This document shows positions 24,775 through 32,360 of a stretch of 32,419 bases of DNA, piece by piece. How positions within the stretch are numbered: position 1 is the first letter of the stretch; every line of letters starts with the position of its first letter. Location of the stretch: assembly GCA_013791705.1 (NCBI GenBank), contig VMTF01000060.1:1-32419 (forward strand), in the 5' to 3' direction. The notes under the pieces are model-generated. The model was not told the DNA's origin and did no database searches. It saw only the letters and a program-made list of their open reading frames with translations. This DNA comes from Sphingomonadales bacterium (lineage in GTDB: Bacteria > Pseudomonadota > Alphaproteobacteria > Sphingomonadales > Sphingomonadaceae). A program made the translations under genes and the position numbers.

Positions 24775-24810
24775 TGGACAATAATCTAGGCTATTGGGGG
24801 CTATTGTCCA
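24775..24810 (-). promoter_or_regulatory. Promoter embedded in a TetR-type inverted repeat
   Basis: Perfect 9-bp arms TGGACAATA (24775-24783) and TATTGTCCA (24802-24810) are separated by 18 nt. On the minus strand TGGACA serves as a near-consensus -35 and TAGATT (24783-24788) as the -10, with a 16-nt spacer. An 8-nt direct repeat GGCTATTG (24789-24796 and 24799-24806) lies inside. The layout lets a bound repressor cover both promoter elements of TetR 3. Confidence 0.7.
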
Positions 24811-24883
24811 GTCGTTCGGCAGGTATCCAACCGCTGAATGAACCGGGCAGCACCATGTCTGCTCCTGCGCCGAGTCCGCGCCA

Positions 24884-25522
24884 TCAGCTCGGCAAAACGA
24901 GATGGCCGATGATCACCCGGATCTGGGCCTGCATCAGTTCGTCGAACGGCATACCCCGCCCCATCGTCGCGTAATTCCGCCGCGTGCCGGCCAGACGTTC
25001 AACCGCCGAATAGAGCACGATCGCGTCGGACTGGGCCTGCAACTCGGTAAGTCCGGGGCGGGCCGCCTGAATGGCTGCGGCGAGCAGATGGACGATGGGC
25101 ATCGCGGTGAGCGTCCGCACATCGAGAAACCTCAGATTGCCGCGATCGGCTTCAAGATTCCGGTACAGCAGGACATGGCTGTGGCGGTCCCACACCCGAT
25201 TATATTCCTCGATGAACCTCTCCACGTGCTCCGCAATATTCTCGCGGTCGGTGAACCAGCCGGGATGCCGCGCGAGCATTTCGGAAAATTCATGGCACGC
25301 TTCCTCGCACAGCTCATAGAGCACATGTTCGACGTCATCGAAATAGACATAGAGCGTGGCCGATGCCGTCTGGGCCGCCTTGGCAATGGCCACGACGGTG
25401 AGCTGGAAGGGCGAAACTGTTTGCAACAGCTCACGCGTGGCGGCGAGCAGGCGCGCCCGGGTCTGCGCACCCTTGCGGCCCAGAATTGTTCCCGTCCTGC
25501 CATTTTCGCGTTTGGCCAGCAC
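24884..25522 (-). CDS. TetR-family regulator 4
   Basis: A 212-residue TetR protein with the DNA-binding part at about residues 40-62 (QLTVVAIAKAAQTASATLYVYF). The start is GTG at 25522 with AGGAGG 5 nt upstream, which is strong support. It lies 109 nt before TetR 3 on the same strand and is divergent from the secreted PRC-barrel-like gene. A perfect palindrome is found about 100 nt upstream. Its ligand and targets are unknown. Confidence 0.9.
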   Translation of the reverse strand: MLAKRENGRTGTILGRKGAQTRARLLAATRELLQTVSPFQLTVVAIAKAAQTASATLYVYFDDVEHVLYELCEEACHEFSEMLARHPGWFTDRENIAEHVERFIEEYNRVWDRHSHVLLYRNLEADRGNLRFLDVRTLTAMPIVHLLAAAIQAARPGLTELQAQSDAIVLYSAVERLAGTRRNYATMGRGMPFDELMQAQIRVIIGHLVLPS

Positions 25523-25623
25523 TCACGCCTCCTGCTGCTGTTGAGCGGAAATCTCCGCAAATCGTTGTCTTAACAAACAAACTTTTTTGACGCTGAACGG
25601 GGGCCGGATAGACCAGTCTGTCA

Positions 25624-25642
25624 ACTTTGTCACATACAAAGT
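25624..25642. promoter_or_regulatory. Palindromic operator between TetR 4 and the secreted protein
   Basis: ACTTTGT-CACAT-ACAAAGT is a perfect 7-bp inverted repeat with a 5-nt centre. On the minus strand a consensus -35 TTGACA (25619-25624) touches it, though no good -10 follows. It is well placed for TetR 4 to control itself and perhaps the divergent gene. Confidence 0.65.
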
Positions 25643-25775
25643 GTCGGCAATCGCCGTGAGTTCCGGATAAATAGTTTGACGACTGTTGAGACCCATGCTT
25701 GTGCTGCACCGCGATGCAGGTTCCTTCGCGTTCGCGGTAGGCGGATCTGCTCTAGGCAATTGTTGGAGATTACAT

Positions 25776-26081
25776 ATGTCGCGTCTTGCTTTCACCCTGT
25801 TCACCGCCGCCTTGCTGGCACCGGTTTCCGCCCCCGTTTTCGCTCAGGAAGCCCCCGCCGCCCCCGCCGCTGCCGCAACCAGCGAGCCGGTTACCCCCAA
25901 GTCCGGCGCCGTTCTGCGCGATGTCACCGGTCGCCGGATCGGCGCGATCGATTCGGTCCGCACTGCTGACGGTTATGTCACCGTCATCGCCGACATGAAG
26001 CTTTTGCGCGTGCCGATCGAAACCCTGCAGATGGGTGAAAAGGGCCTGATGACCACGCTCAAGAAGTCCGAACTGCGCTGA
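25776..26081 (+). CDS. Small secreted PRC-barrel-like protein
   Basis: A 101-residue protein with a clear signal peptide: MSRLAFTLFTAALLAPVSAPVFA, cut after AxA just before QEAPA. An Ala/Pro linker follows, then a small beta domain with GAVLRDVTGRRIGAIDSV and VTVIADMKLLRVPIETL, which resembles a PRC barrel. It should be periplasmic. The ATG at 25776 has GGAG 7 nt upstream, and the longer ORF start at 25686 is rejected. A strong terminator follows. The role is unknown, and it looks like housekeeping sphingomonad sequence rather than part of the catabolic pathway. Confidence 0.85.
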   Translation: MSRLAFTLFTAALLAPVSAPVFAQEAPAAPAAAATSEPVTPKSGAVLRDVTGRRIGAIDSVRTADGYVTVIADMKLLRVPIETLQMGEKGLMTTLKKSELR

Positions 26082-26127
26082 TCCGCGCCTGATCGGCCCG
26101 GACGCCAAGAGCCGGGAAGCTATCCGA

Positions 26128-26162
26128 ACGCCGGGGCCGCAATGCGCGGCTCCGGCGTTTTT
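26128..26162 (+). terminator. Rho-independent terminator of the secreted protein gene
   Basis: A 13-bp stem with one G-U pair (ACGCCGGGGCCGC at 26128-26140 and GCGGCTCCGGCGT at 26146-26158) closes an AATGC loop and is followed by five Ts. It ends 4 nt before the stop of the convergent SDR 3. Confidence 0.9.
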
Positions 26163-26165
26163 CGT

Positions 26166-26909
26166 TCAATGGGAACGAACCTCAACCAGCTCTACCCGGG
26201 CATCGCGCGGGGTCCGCAGCAGCGCCGCGAGTGCTTGCGCGGGACTCGCCGGGACCATGCCCGCTCCGGTCCAGTGGCTTGCCCCCTCGGCCGTGCAGCG
26301 CTCGATAAAGCGGGGCAGCAGGCTTTCAGGCACCGGCATCGACGCCGCGCCGTGGCTGTGCATGCGGCCAACCCGGAACAGCATCAAGCGGATGCCCTCC
26401 TCGCGCAATTCCTCGCCGATGATCCTGGTCATCGTTTCCAGCGCGGCCTTGGTCGAGGTGTAGACGCTGAAGAACGGGGTCGACTGCCGCACCGATTCCG
26501 AACTGACGTTGACGATGTCGCCGCCGGCACCGTGCGCGCGCATCCGCTTGACCGCCTCGCGCATGCAATAGACCGGGCCGCAATAATTGATGTTCACGAG
26601 CTGCTGAACCGCTTCCGGCGTCGCGTCCTCGATCCCGAACGGCCGGTATAGCGCCGCGTTGTTGACCAGGACCGAAACCGGGCCAAGCGCGCGGTCCACC
26701 GCCGCGAACCCGGCGACGACCGAATCGTTGTCGGCCACGTCAACCGATACCGCCAGCGCATCGCCGCCCAGTTCGGCCACGGCTTCATCGAGCGAAGCCT
26801 GCCCCCGGCCGAAGATCGCGACCTTGTAACCATCTGCGAGCAGGCACCGCGCCACTTCGCGCCCCAGGCCAAGGCTGCCGCCGGTAACTACGGCAATGCG
26901 GTCGGTCAT
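26166..26909 (-). CDS. Short-chain dehydrogenase/reductase (SDR 3)
   Basis: A 247-residue SDR with TGGSLGLG, LVNNAALY, the serine in NVSSESVRQ and YTSTK. The C-terminal substrate part is unlike the other four SDRs here and lacks the usual NGxxxxxDGG ending, so it forms a separate subfamily. The ATG at 26909 has GGAGAG upstream; the ORF extension to 26987 is not SDR-like. It is divergent from SnoaL-like protein 2 across 186 nt. Confidence 0.91.
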   Translation of the reverse strand: MTDRIAVVTGGSLGLGREVARCLLADGYKVAIFGRGQASLDEAVAELGGDALAVSVDVADNDSVVAGFAAVDRALGPVSVLVNNAALYRPFGIEDATPEAVQQLVNINYCGPVYCMREAVKRMRAHGAGGDIVNVSSESVRQSTPFFSVYTSTKAALETMTRIIGEELREEGIRLMLFRVGRMHSHGAASMPVPESLLPRFIERCTAEGASHWTGAGMVPASPAQALAALLRTPRDARVELVEVRSH

Positions 26910-27003
26910 CGTTTCTCTCCACATTTGCGGGTGCTTGCCGCACCCTGCGATCGGTTCTTCTGCGTAAGGCTCCCGGGCCGCAGCCACAAGCGATCACGCA
27001 GCC

Positions 27004-27024
27004 TATATTACCGGGAGCGCTTTC
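27004..27024. promoter_or_regulatory. Possible -10 and LacI-like operator
   Basis: In the SDR 3/SnoaL divergent gap, TATATT (27004-27009) resembles a -10 element. GGGAGCGCTTTC (27013-27024), with central AGCGCT, resembles a LacI-family operator. No LacI regulator is encoded in the window, and the symmetry outside the centre is poor. Confidence 0.25.
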
Positions 27025-27095
27025 CGGGAACCCCGCCATGCGACAACATGCCGGGGTGGCAACACGGGATGAGGCAGGCCGGGAGGAGGCAGGCG

Positions 27096-27515
27096 ATGGA
27101 CGACATTGAAGCGATCAAGCAGCTCAAGGGCCGCTACTTCTATTACCTCGACATGAAGGACTGGGGCGCGTGGGGAGATCTCTTCACGACGGATGCGACG
27201 CTTGACGTCAGCGGCGAATATCCGGATGCCGCCGACCCCTCGCAATATGTGATATCCGGACGCGAAGCGATCCGCACGTTCGTTGCGCAGGCGGTGGAAG
27301 GGACCGTGACCGTTCATCATGGCCACATGCCGCTCATCAGCCTGGCGGGTTCCGACCGGGCCAGCGGCATCTGGGCGATGGAGGACAACCTGTTTTTCCC
27401 CGACGGCAGCCGGATGACCGGATATGGCCACTACCGCGAGGACTACAGCCGCGCCGACGGCACATGGCGAATCGCCCGGCTCAAACTGACCCGGCTGCGC
27501 GTGCTGCACGGCTAG
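27096..27515 (+). CDS. SnoaL-like / NTF2-fold protein 2
   Basis: A 139-residue SnoaL-like protein with DIEAIKQLKGRYFYYLDMKD, a central FTTDATLDVSG and the closing YREDYSRADGTWRIARLKL. These are the usual landmarks of this NTF2-fold subgroup. The ATG at 27096 is preceded by GGAGGAGG; the longer ORF from 26925 is not supported. It is only distantly similar to SnoaL-like protein 1. It converges with SDR 4 (19-nt gap). A dehydratase, isomerase or hydrolase role is possible. Confidence 0.87.
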   Translation: MDDIEAIKQLKGRYFYYLDMKDWGAWGDLFTTDATLDVSGEYPDAADPSQYVISGREAIRTFVAQAVEGTVTVHHGHMPLISLAGSDRASGIWAMEDNLFFPDGSRMTGYGHYREDYSRADGTWRIARLKLTRLRVLHG

Positions 27516-27534
27516 GCTTGGGCCGCCCGCCCGG

Positions 27535-28350
27535 TCAGCGCATGTCCGCGCCGCCGTTCGCGCGCAGCGTTTCGCCGGTGACGAAGCCGCTCGCGTCGGC
27601 AGCGAGGAACAGGATCACGCGCGCGATGTCGATCGGTTGCCCGATCCGCCCGAGCGCGGCATTGGCGGCCCGCGCGGCGAACAGTTCCTGTTTCGCGTCC
27701 TCGATCACCGAACCGTCCTCGCGCGTGAAGCGATAGCTTACCATCGGGGTATCGATGAAGCCGGGTGCAACCGCATTGACCCGGACCCCGGCAGCGCCGA
27801 CTTCCGCCGCCAGCGTGCGGGTGAGCGCGTTCACCCCCGCCTTGGTCAGTGAATAGACCGCGAGGCCCGGAGCCGGCGATTCGGCGCCTTGCGACGAGAT
27901 GTTGATGATCGAGCCCCGCCCTTCCGGCACCATCCGGCGGGCGGCGGCGGCCGAGCCGAAGAACACGCCCTTGAGATTGATCGCGATCAGGCGGTCGAGC
28001 GTCGCCTCATCGACATCGACCAGCAGCGCCGGGGCCGCCGCCACGCCGGCGGCATTGAGCCAGACATCGATCGGCGCGATCGCCCGCGCCGCATCGGCCA
28101 GCCGCTCCACTTGCGTCCGGTCGGCGACATCGGTCGGGATCGCCATCGCCGCGCCGCCCGGTTCGGCGCCCAGTTCGGCGGCGATTTCAGCAAGCGCGGC
28201 GGCGTTGCGGTCTGCCAGCACGACCCGTGCGCCAGCCCGCGCGAACACCCGCGCCGCCTCCCGGCCGATCCCGGACGCGGCCCCGGTCACCACCGCGAGC
28301 TTGCCGGTGAGTGCATAAGCGGCGGACTGCTGATTTGTGGCCATGGTCAT
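27535..28350 (-). CDS. Short-chain dehydrogenase/reductase (SDR 4)
   Basis: A 271-residue classical SDR: TGAASGIG, an Asp after strand 2 (VVLADRN, favouring NAD), WLNAAG for NNAG, serine in NISSQGAES and YSLTK, and the ending TGETLRANGGADMR. The ATG at 28350 has GGGAG 7 nt upstream. It is divergent from the IclR gene across 155 nt, a typical regulator-target pair. Confidence 0.93.
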   Translation of the reverse strand: MTMATNQQSAAYALTGKLAVVTGAASGIGREAARVFARAGARVVLADRNAAALAEIAAELGAEPGGAAMAIPTDVADRTQVERLADAARAIAPIDVWLNAAGVAAAPALLVDVDEATLDRLIAINLKGVFFGSAAAARRMVPEGRGSIINISSQGAESPAPGLAVYSLTKAGVNALTRTLAAEVGAAGVRVNAVAPGFIDTPMVSYRFTREDGSVIEDAKQELFAARAANAALGRIGQPIDIARVILFLAADASGFVTGETLRANGGADMR

Positions 28351-28505
28351 TTCGTGCTCCCGTCATCGGCGCGTGATGCCCTTGCAGCGACGCCGCAGAT
28401 CGCTTGACCACGGCCGCCTCGCGGACTTAGGCTGACGGGTGGCAATGCCGCGCCCGGCCGGGCGCCCTGCCACCGGGGAAGAGGCATGATGGCAAGGCAT
28501 TCGTC

Positions 28506-29312
28506 GTGAGCCTGATCGCGCGCGCCGGTTCGGAGCCCGGCCATCTGGGCTTTCGCGTGCGCCTGCCGACCGACCGCCGCAATATTTCGCGCTCGGCTGC
28601 CCGCGCGCTTGATGTGCTCGAATTCTTCGGAACGGCGCGCCGGCCGCTGCGGGCGGTGGAGATCGCGCGCGAGCTTGAAATGTCGCCGTCGAGCGCGAAC
28701 CAGTTGCTCAAGACGATGGTCGATTCGGCGCACCTCGTGTTCGACGCGCGGGAGAAGACCTACCTCCCCTCGCCGCGCCTGGCGGCGTTCGGGAGCTGGA
28801 TGGGCGGCATCTATGGCGGCACCGGCCCGCTGCACGATCTGGTTGACGCGGTGCGCGCGCGCACCGGAATGGTCGTGACGATCACCACACCCAACGACCT
28901 GTCGATGCAGATCGTCGATCTGGCCGGCCCGGAAGGGCAACCGGCGCAGCGCGGCCTGCAGGTGCCGCTGTTCGGCTCGGCCACCGGCAGTGCCTATCTG
29001 GCCGGGCTCGACGATGCCGAAGTGCGCCGCCTGGCGCGGCGCGCCCGCATTCCCGATACCGACCTGCCCGCGATCCATGCGGTGCTCGACCAGATTCGCG
29101 CGGTCGGCCTGGCCGATGGCCCGAGCGGCGGTCCGGGCAACTGGTCGCTCGCGATGGTGCTGCCGCTGCTTCTGGCCGGTTTCCCCTCGGTGCTGGGGCT
29201 CGCAGGTCCCGCCGCAGACGTCCGGGCGAACATGGCCCAGTTGACCGCCGCGATGCGCGAGGCCGTTGCGGTGCATTTCAATCGCTCACGCGCTCGCGCA
29301 CGAAGTCGGTGA
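28506..29312 (+). CDS. IclR-family regulator
   Basis: A 268-residue IclR-type regulator. The winged helix-turn-helix covers about residues 28-90 (SRSAARALDVLEFF, then VEIARELEMSPSSANQLLKTM), followed by the effector domain with GSATGSAYLAGLDD. The first 27 residues form an extra N-terminal tail. The start is a GTG at 28506 with AAGG 8 nt upstream, so the exact N-terminus is less certain. It probably controls the divergent SDR 4. Its last 35 nt overlap, tail to tail, with the hydrolase gene of the opposite strand. Confidence 0.88.
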   Translation: MSLIARAGSEPGHLGFRVRLPTDRRNISRSAARALDVLEFFGTARRPLRAVEIARELEMSPSSANQLLKTMVDSAHLVFDAREKTYLPSPRLAAFGSWMGGIYGGTGPLHDLVDAVRARTGMVVTITTPNDLSMQIVDLAGPEGQPAQRGLQVPLFGSATGSAYLAGLDDAEVRRLARRARIPDTDLPAIHAVLDQIRAVGLADGPSGGPGNWSLAMVLPLLLAGFPSVLGLAGPAADVRANMAQLTAAMREAVAVHFNRSRARARSR

Positions 29313-30156
29313 CTTCGGCGAAGACTTGCTCTGCCCCCGCAAGATCCCGGCTGCGCATCACCGCGACATGCTCCATGTCCGGAATCACGCTGAGCCTGAC
29401 AGGGCGGCCAGCCTCGGTCAGCCGATCGTGAAATGCGCGGGCATCGGCCGCCAGAACCTCCCCGGCCCCGACGCACTGGTAAGTCGGCGGGATTCCCCGG
29501 ACCCGCGCAAACAACGGCGACGCCATCGGATCGCCGGCGGAATGGCCTTGCAGATATTGATCGGCTGCTTCGGCCGCTGATGCGCCGGAAAACACCGGAT
29601 CGCTCCCGGCATTTTCGGCGTAACAGGCATTCGTCACCGTCAGATCGAGCCAGGGCGAAAGGAGGATCAACCCGGTCAGCGGAATGCCGCGATTCGCGCA
29701 GATCGCGGCAAGGCCCGCCGCGAGCCCGCCGCCAGCCGAATCGCCCGAGAGAATGAGCCGCCCGACCCCCAGCGCCAGCGCGCCCTCGATGGCCGCCACG
29801 CCGTCGATAAGCCCGGCGGGAAAGGGATGCTCGGGCGCCAGGCGGTATTCCGGGCAAATCACCTCGACATCGCACGCAGCGGCAAGCGCCTCTGCGAAGG
29901 GCGCCGCATATTCCGGACTGCCGAGACGGTAGCCGCCACCATGCCAGTGCAGCACGGTCCCGCGCGCCGCGCCGCCGGGATTGAAGCGCAGCGCGCGCAC
30001 AGCCCCTGATCGGCCGTCGCCCAGGCGGCACTCGCGCTCAGGATAGGTGCCCAGCGCGGCCCGGCTTGCCGCGCGCCGCGCGGCGACGGCATCGGGCGCC
30101 GGATAGCCGGGCCGTTCCTGTGGCAGCTCACTGACCGGCAGCGGCGCTTCCCTCAC
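29278..30156 (-). CDS. HSL-family alpha/beta hydrolase 3
   Basis: A 292-residue hydrolase of the hormone-sensitive-lipase group. It has the oxyanion motif HWHGGGYRLG, the nucleophile elbow GDSAGGGLA and a C-terminal DMEHVAVM histidine. The acid position looks like GEVLAADA, with glutamate before the loop. It should hydrolyse an ester or lactone. The ORF track runs to 30444; I take the GTG at 30156, which overlaps the SDR 5 stop as GTGA. Translation is thus coupled to the SDR. It is the third gene of the LLM operon. Confidence 0.88.
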   Translation of the reverse strand: MREAPLPVSELPQERPGYPAPDAVAARRAASRAALGTYPERECRLGDGRSGAVRALRFNPGGAARGTVLHWHGGGYRLGSPEYAAPFAEALAAACDVEVICPEYRLAPEHPFPAGLIDGVAAIEGALALGVGRLILSGDSAGGGLAAGLAAICANRGIPLTGLILLSPWLDLTVTNACYAENAGSDPVFSGASAAEAADQYLQGHSAGDPMASPLFARVRGIPPTYQCVGAGEVLAADARAFHDRLTEAGRPVRLSVIPDMEHVAVMRSRDLAGAEQVFAEVTDFVRERVSD

Positions 30157-30968
30157 GGATCGAGCCCGAGCGTGCCCTGCCCCGAGACGACCGGCGGCGG
30201 ACCAAACCCGCCGGTGGCGAGGAAGCCGCCATCGACCGCCAAAGTCTGCCCGGTCACGTAGTCGGACATGTCGGACAGGAAGAAGGTTACCGCCTTGCCG
30301 ATATCCTCGACCGTGCCGCGCCGCGCCATCGGCACATAGGGCGCGATCCGCGCGCGCTCTTCTTCCGGGCTCCCCAAGGGGATGCGCGGTGTCACGATCC
30401 CGCCCGGCGCGACGCAGTTCACGCGGATGCCGTGCGGCGACCATTCGGCCGCCATCGTCTTGACCAGATGGACTACCCCGGCCTTCGCCGCGCCATAGGC
30501 GCCGTGATGCGCGGCCGAACGGATGCCGTCGATCGAGGCAATGCAGACGATCCTGCCGCTGCCGCGCGCCAGCATCCCCTTCGCCACTTCGCGGGACGTG
30601 AGAAACACGTGGCGCAGATTGCGGCTGTGATCGCGGTCCCAGGTTTCGGCGGACATCTCGGCGAGCGGCGCCCAGCCGGCCATGCCGACGATCATGACCA
30701 GCCCGTCGAGCGGCCCGAACTCCTTTTCCACTTTGGCGACGGCCGCGACGATTTGCGCCTCGTCGGTAACGTCGGCCGAAAGCGCATAGGCGGAAACGCC
30801 CTTCTGCCGCACTTCGGCGCAGACCCGTTCAGCGCGCTCCAGCTCGATATCGAGAATGGCAAGGTCCGCCCCGAGCGAGGCGAGCAGGCGCGCACTAGCC
30901 TCGCCCATGCCTTGCCCGCCGCCGGTGATGAGCACGCGTTTGCCCTTGAGGCCGAATAGTTCCTGCAT
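30153..30968 (-). CDS. Short-chain dehydrogenase/reductase (SDR 5)
   Basis: A 271-residue SDR with ITGGGQGMG, the serine in CIASIDGIRS and YGAAK. The NNAG motif is replaced by IVGMAG. After the usual TGQTLAVDGG ending there is an extra Gly/Pro-rich tail (GGFGPPPVVSGQG). The ATG at 30968 has AAGGAG 7-8 nt upstream that overlaps the stop of the LLM gene, so the two are closely coupled. It probably oxidises an alcohol to the ketone used by, or reduces a product of, the LLM monooxygenase. Confidence 0.92.
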   Translation of the reverse strand: MQELFGLKGKRVLITGGGQGMGEASARLLASLGADLAILDIELERAERVCAEVRQKGVSAYALSADVTDEAQIVAAVAKVEKEFGPLDGLVMIVGMAGWAPLAEMSAETWDRDHSRNLRHVFLTSREVAKGMLARGSGRIVCIASIDGIRSAAHHGAYGAAKAGVVHLVKTMAAEWSPHGIRVNCVAPGGIVTPRIPLGSPEEERARIAPYVPMARRGTVEDIGKAVTFFLSDMSDYVTGQTLAVDGGFLATGGFGPPPVVSGQGTLGLDP

Positions 30969-30972
30969 CCTC

Positions 30973-32199
30973 TTACTCCTTGATTTGTTCAAGTGATGCC
31001 TCAGGCGTACGCGACCACAGGCGCGCCGTCACGGACTGTTGTTCTTCCGCCTTGCGAAGCTGTTCGGCCAACCCTTCGGCCACCCGGCCCTTGCCGCGCT
31101 TTTTCAGTTCGGGAATGACGCGGGTGCCGAGCAGCTCGATCGACTTCATCACCGCTTCGTGCGGCAGGTAGCCGAAGTTCAGGTAGCACAGCACCTGATC
31201 GCCCCCGATTTCCTCGTAGCGCTCCAGCTTGCGGATGCATTCCTCCGGCGTGCCGACCACCACCATGTCCTCGCGATCGAACTCGGTGATGTCGAACTCG
31301 CCGCGCGCCTGGGCGGAAAGCAGCGGAAAGGCCTTTTCCTGCTCTTCGGGCGAGAGGTGCGCCATTTCCCACTTGAGGTGGAATTCGGCGAGGCCCTTGT
31401 ACCACCACCACATCGATTCCCACAGGCGGTTGGTCCCGAAGCTTTCGCGCGATTCGACGCAGTGGACCAGTGTGTAGGCGCCGACCTTGTTGGTGTGGAC
31501 CCCGGTCAGCGGGACGGCGTTCTGCTGCGCCTCGCGGTAGGCCGCGATCACCTTTTGCAGCGCATCGAGCGGCTGCATGATCGAGAAGCACAGCAGCCCG
31601 CAGCCGTTTTCACCGGCCATCGTTGCGCTAGACGGGGTCGCCGCCGCGATCCACGCCGGCGGGTGCGGAAACTGGTAGGGCTTGGGCGTGACCATCCGCT
31701 TGGGAAAGTCGAGATATTCCGAGTGTTCCTCGTAGTATTCCTGCTCCCACATGCCGACGACCGTGCGCGCGGCGGCCTTGAGCTTGTCCTTGCTCGCCGG
31801 GATATCGACGCCGAACGCGGCCTGCTCCATCGGGGTCGAGCGCCCCATCCCCCAGATCGCCCGTCCGCCCGACAGCAGATCGACCGTCGCGACCTTTTCG
31901 GCCACGCGCGCCGGATGGATGAACTCGTGCGGCATCAGCGCGACGCCGAAGCCGAGCTTGATGTTCTTCGTCACTTGCGAAAGCGCGCCGAGCACCACTT
32001 CGTTCGACGGCATGTGACTGCGGTTCTCGCGGAAATGGTGCTCCACGCACCACACCGCCTCGAAGCCCAACTGGTCCGCCAGGACGATCTGCGCAATGTT
32101 GTCCTTGTAGACCACGCGCTCGGCCGCGCGCTGCCCCCAGGGATGCGCACCGGCCCATGGGCGCGGCACGTCGAACTCGTAAAGGAGGCCCAGTTCCAT
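30973..32199 (-). CDS. LLM-class (luciferase-like) flavin-dependent monooxygenase
   Basis: A 408-residue TIM-barrel flavoprotein of the bacterial luciferase family. It begins MELGLLYEFDVPRPW and contains EAVWCVEHHF, VALMPHEFIHPARVAEKVAT, WGMGRSTPM and VVVGTPEECIRKL, all classic family landmarks. It uses reduced FMN (or F420 in some relatives) and oxygen. Related enzymes carry out Baeyer-Villiger oxidation, epoxidation or C-S cleavage. No flavin reductase is seen nearby. The ATG at 32199 has GGGAG 7 nt upstream. It is the first gene of an operon with SDR 5 and hydrolase 3. Confidence 0.93.
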   Translation of the reverse strand: MELGLLYEFDVPRPWAGAHPWGQRAAERVVYKDNIAQIVLADQLGFEAVWCVEHHFRENRSHMPSNEVVLGALSQVTKNIKLGFGVALMPHEFIHPARVAEKVATVDLLSGGRAIWGMGRSTPMEQAAFGVDIPASKDKLKAAARTVVGMWEQEYYEEHSEYLDFPKRMVTPKPYQFPHPPAWIAAATPSSATMAGENGCGLLCFSIMQPLDALQKVIAAYREAQQNAVPLTGVHTNKVGAYTLVHCVESRESFGTNRLWESMWWWYKGLAEFHLKWEMAHLSPEEQEKAFPLLSAQARGEFDITEFDREDMVVVGTPEECIRKLERYEEIGGDQVLCYLNFGYLPHEAVMKSIELLGTRVIPELKKRGKGRVAEGLAEQLRKAEEQQSVTARLWSRTPEASLEQIKE

Positions 32200-32335
32200 C
32201 GTTATCTCCCGGATTCTGTTCTTGGGAGGGAGCATAGGGACGAGACCGGCCGCCGCACAATGGCGACCCGCGAAATCCGTGATTACGCATGTTTGTGTGG
32301 TGCGGCGAACCCCTCCGGCCGCAGAGTCTTTGGTT

Positions 32336-32360
32336 GGGGGGGGGGGGGGGGGGGGGGGGG
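32336..32360. repeat. 25-nt G homopolymer near the window end
   Basis: A run of 25 G residues is followed by a short C run and GC-only sequence to the window end. As with 1719-1747, this looks like a read or assembly artefact in a GC-rich stretch. The 136 nt between it and the LLM gene should hold the LLM promoter, but I see no convincing one. Confidence 0.75.
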
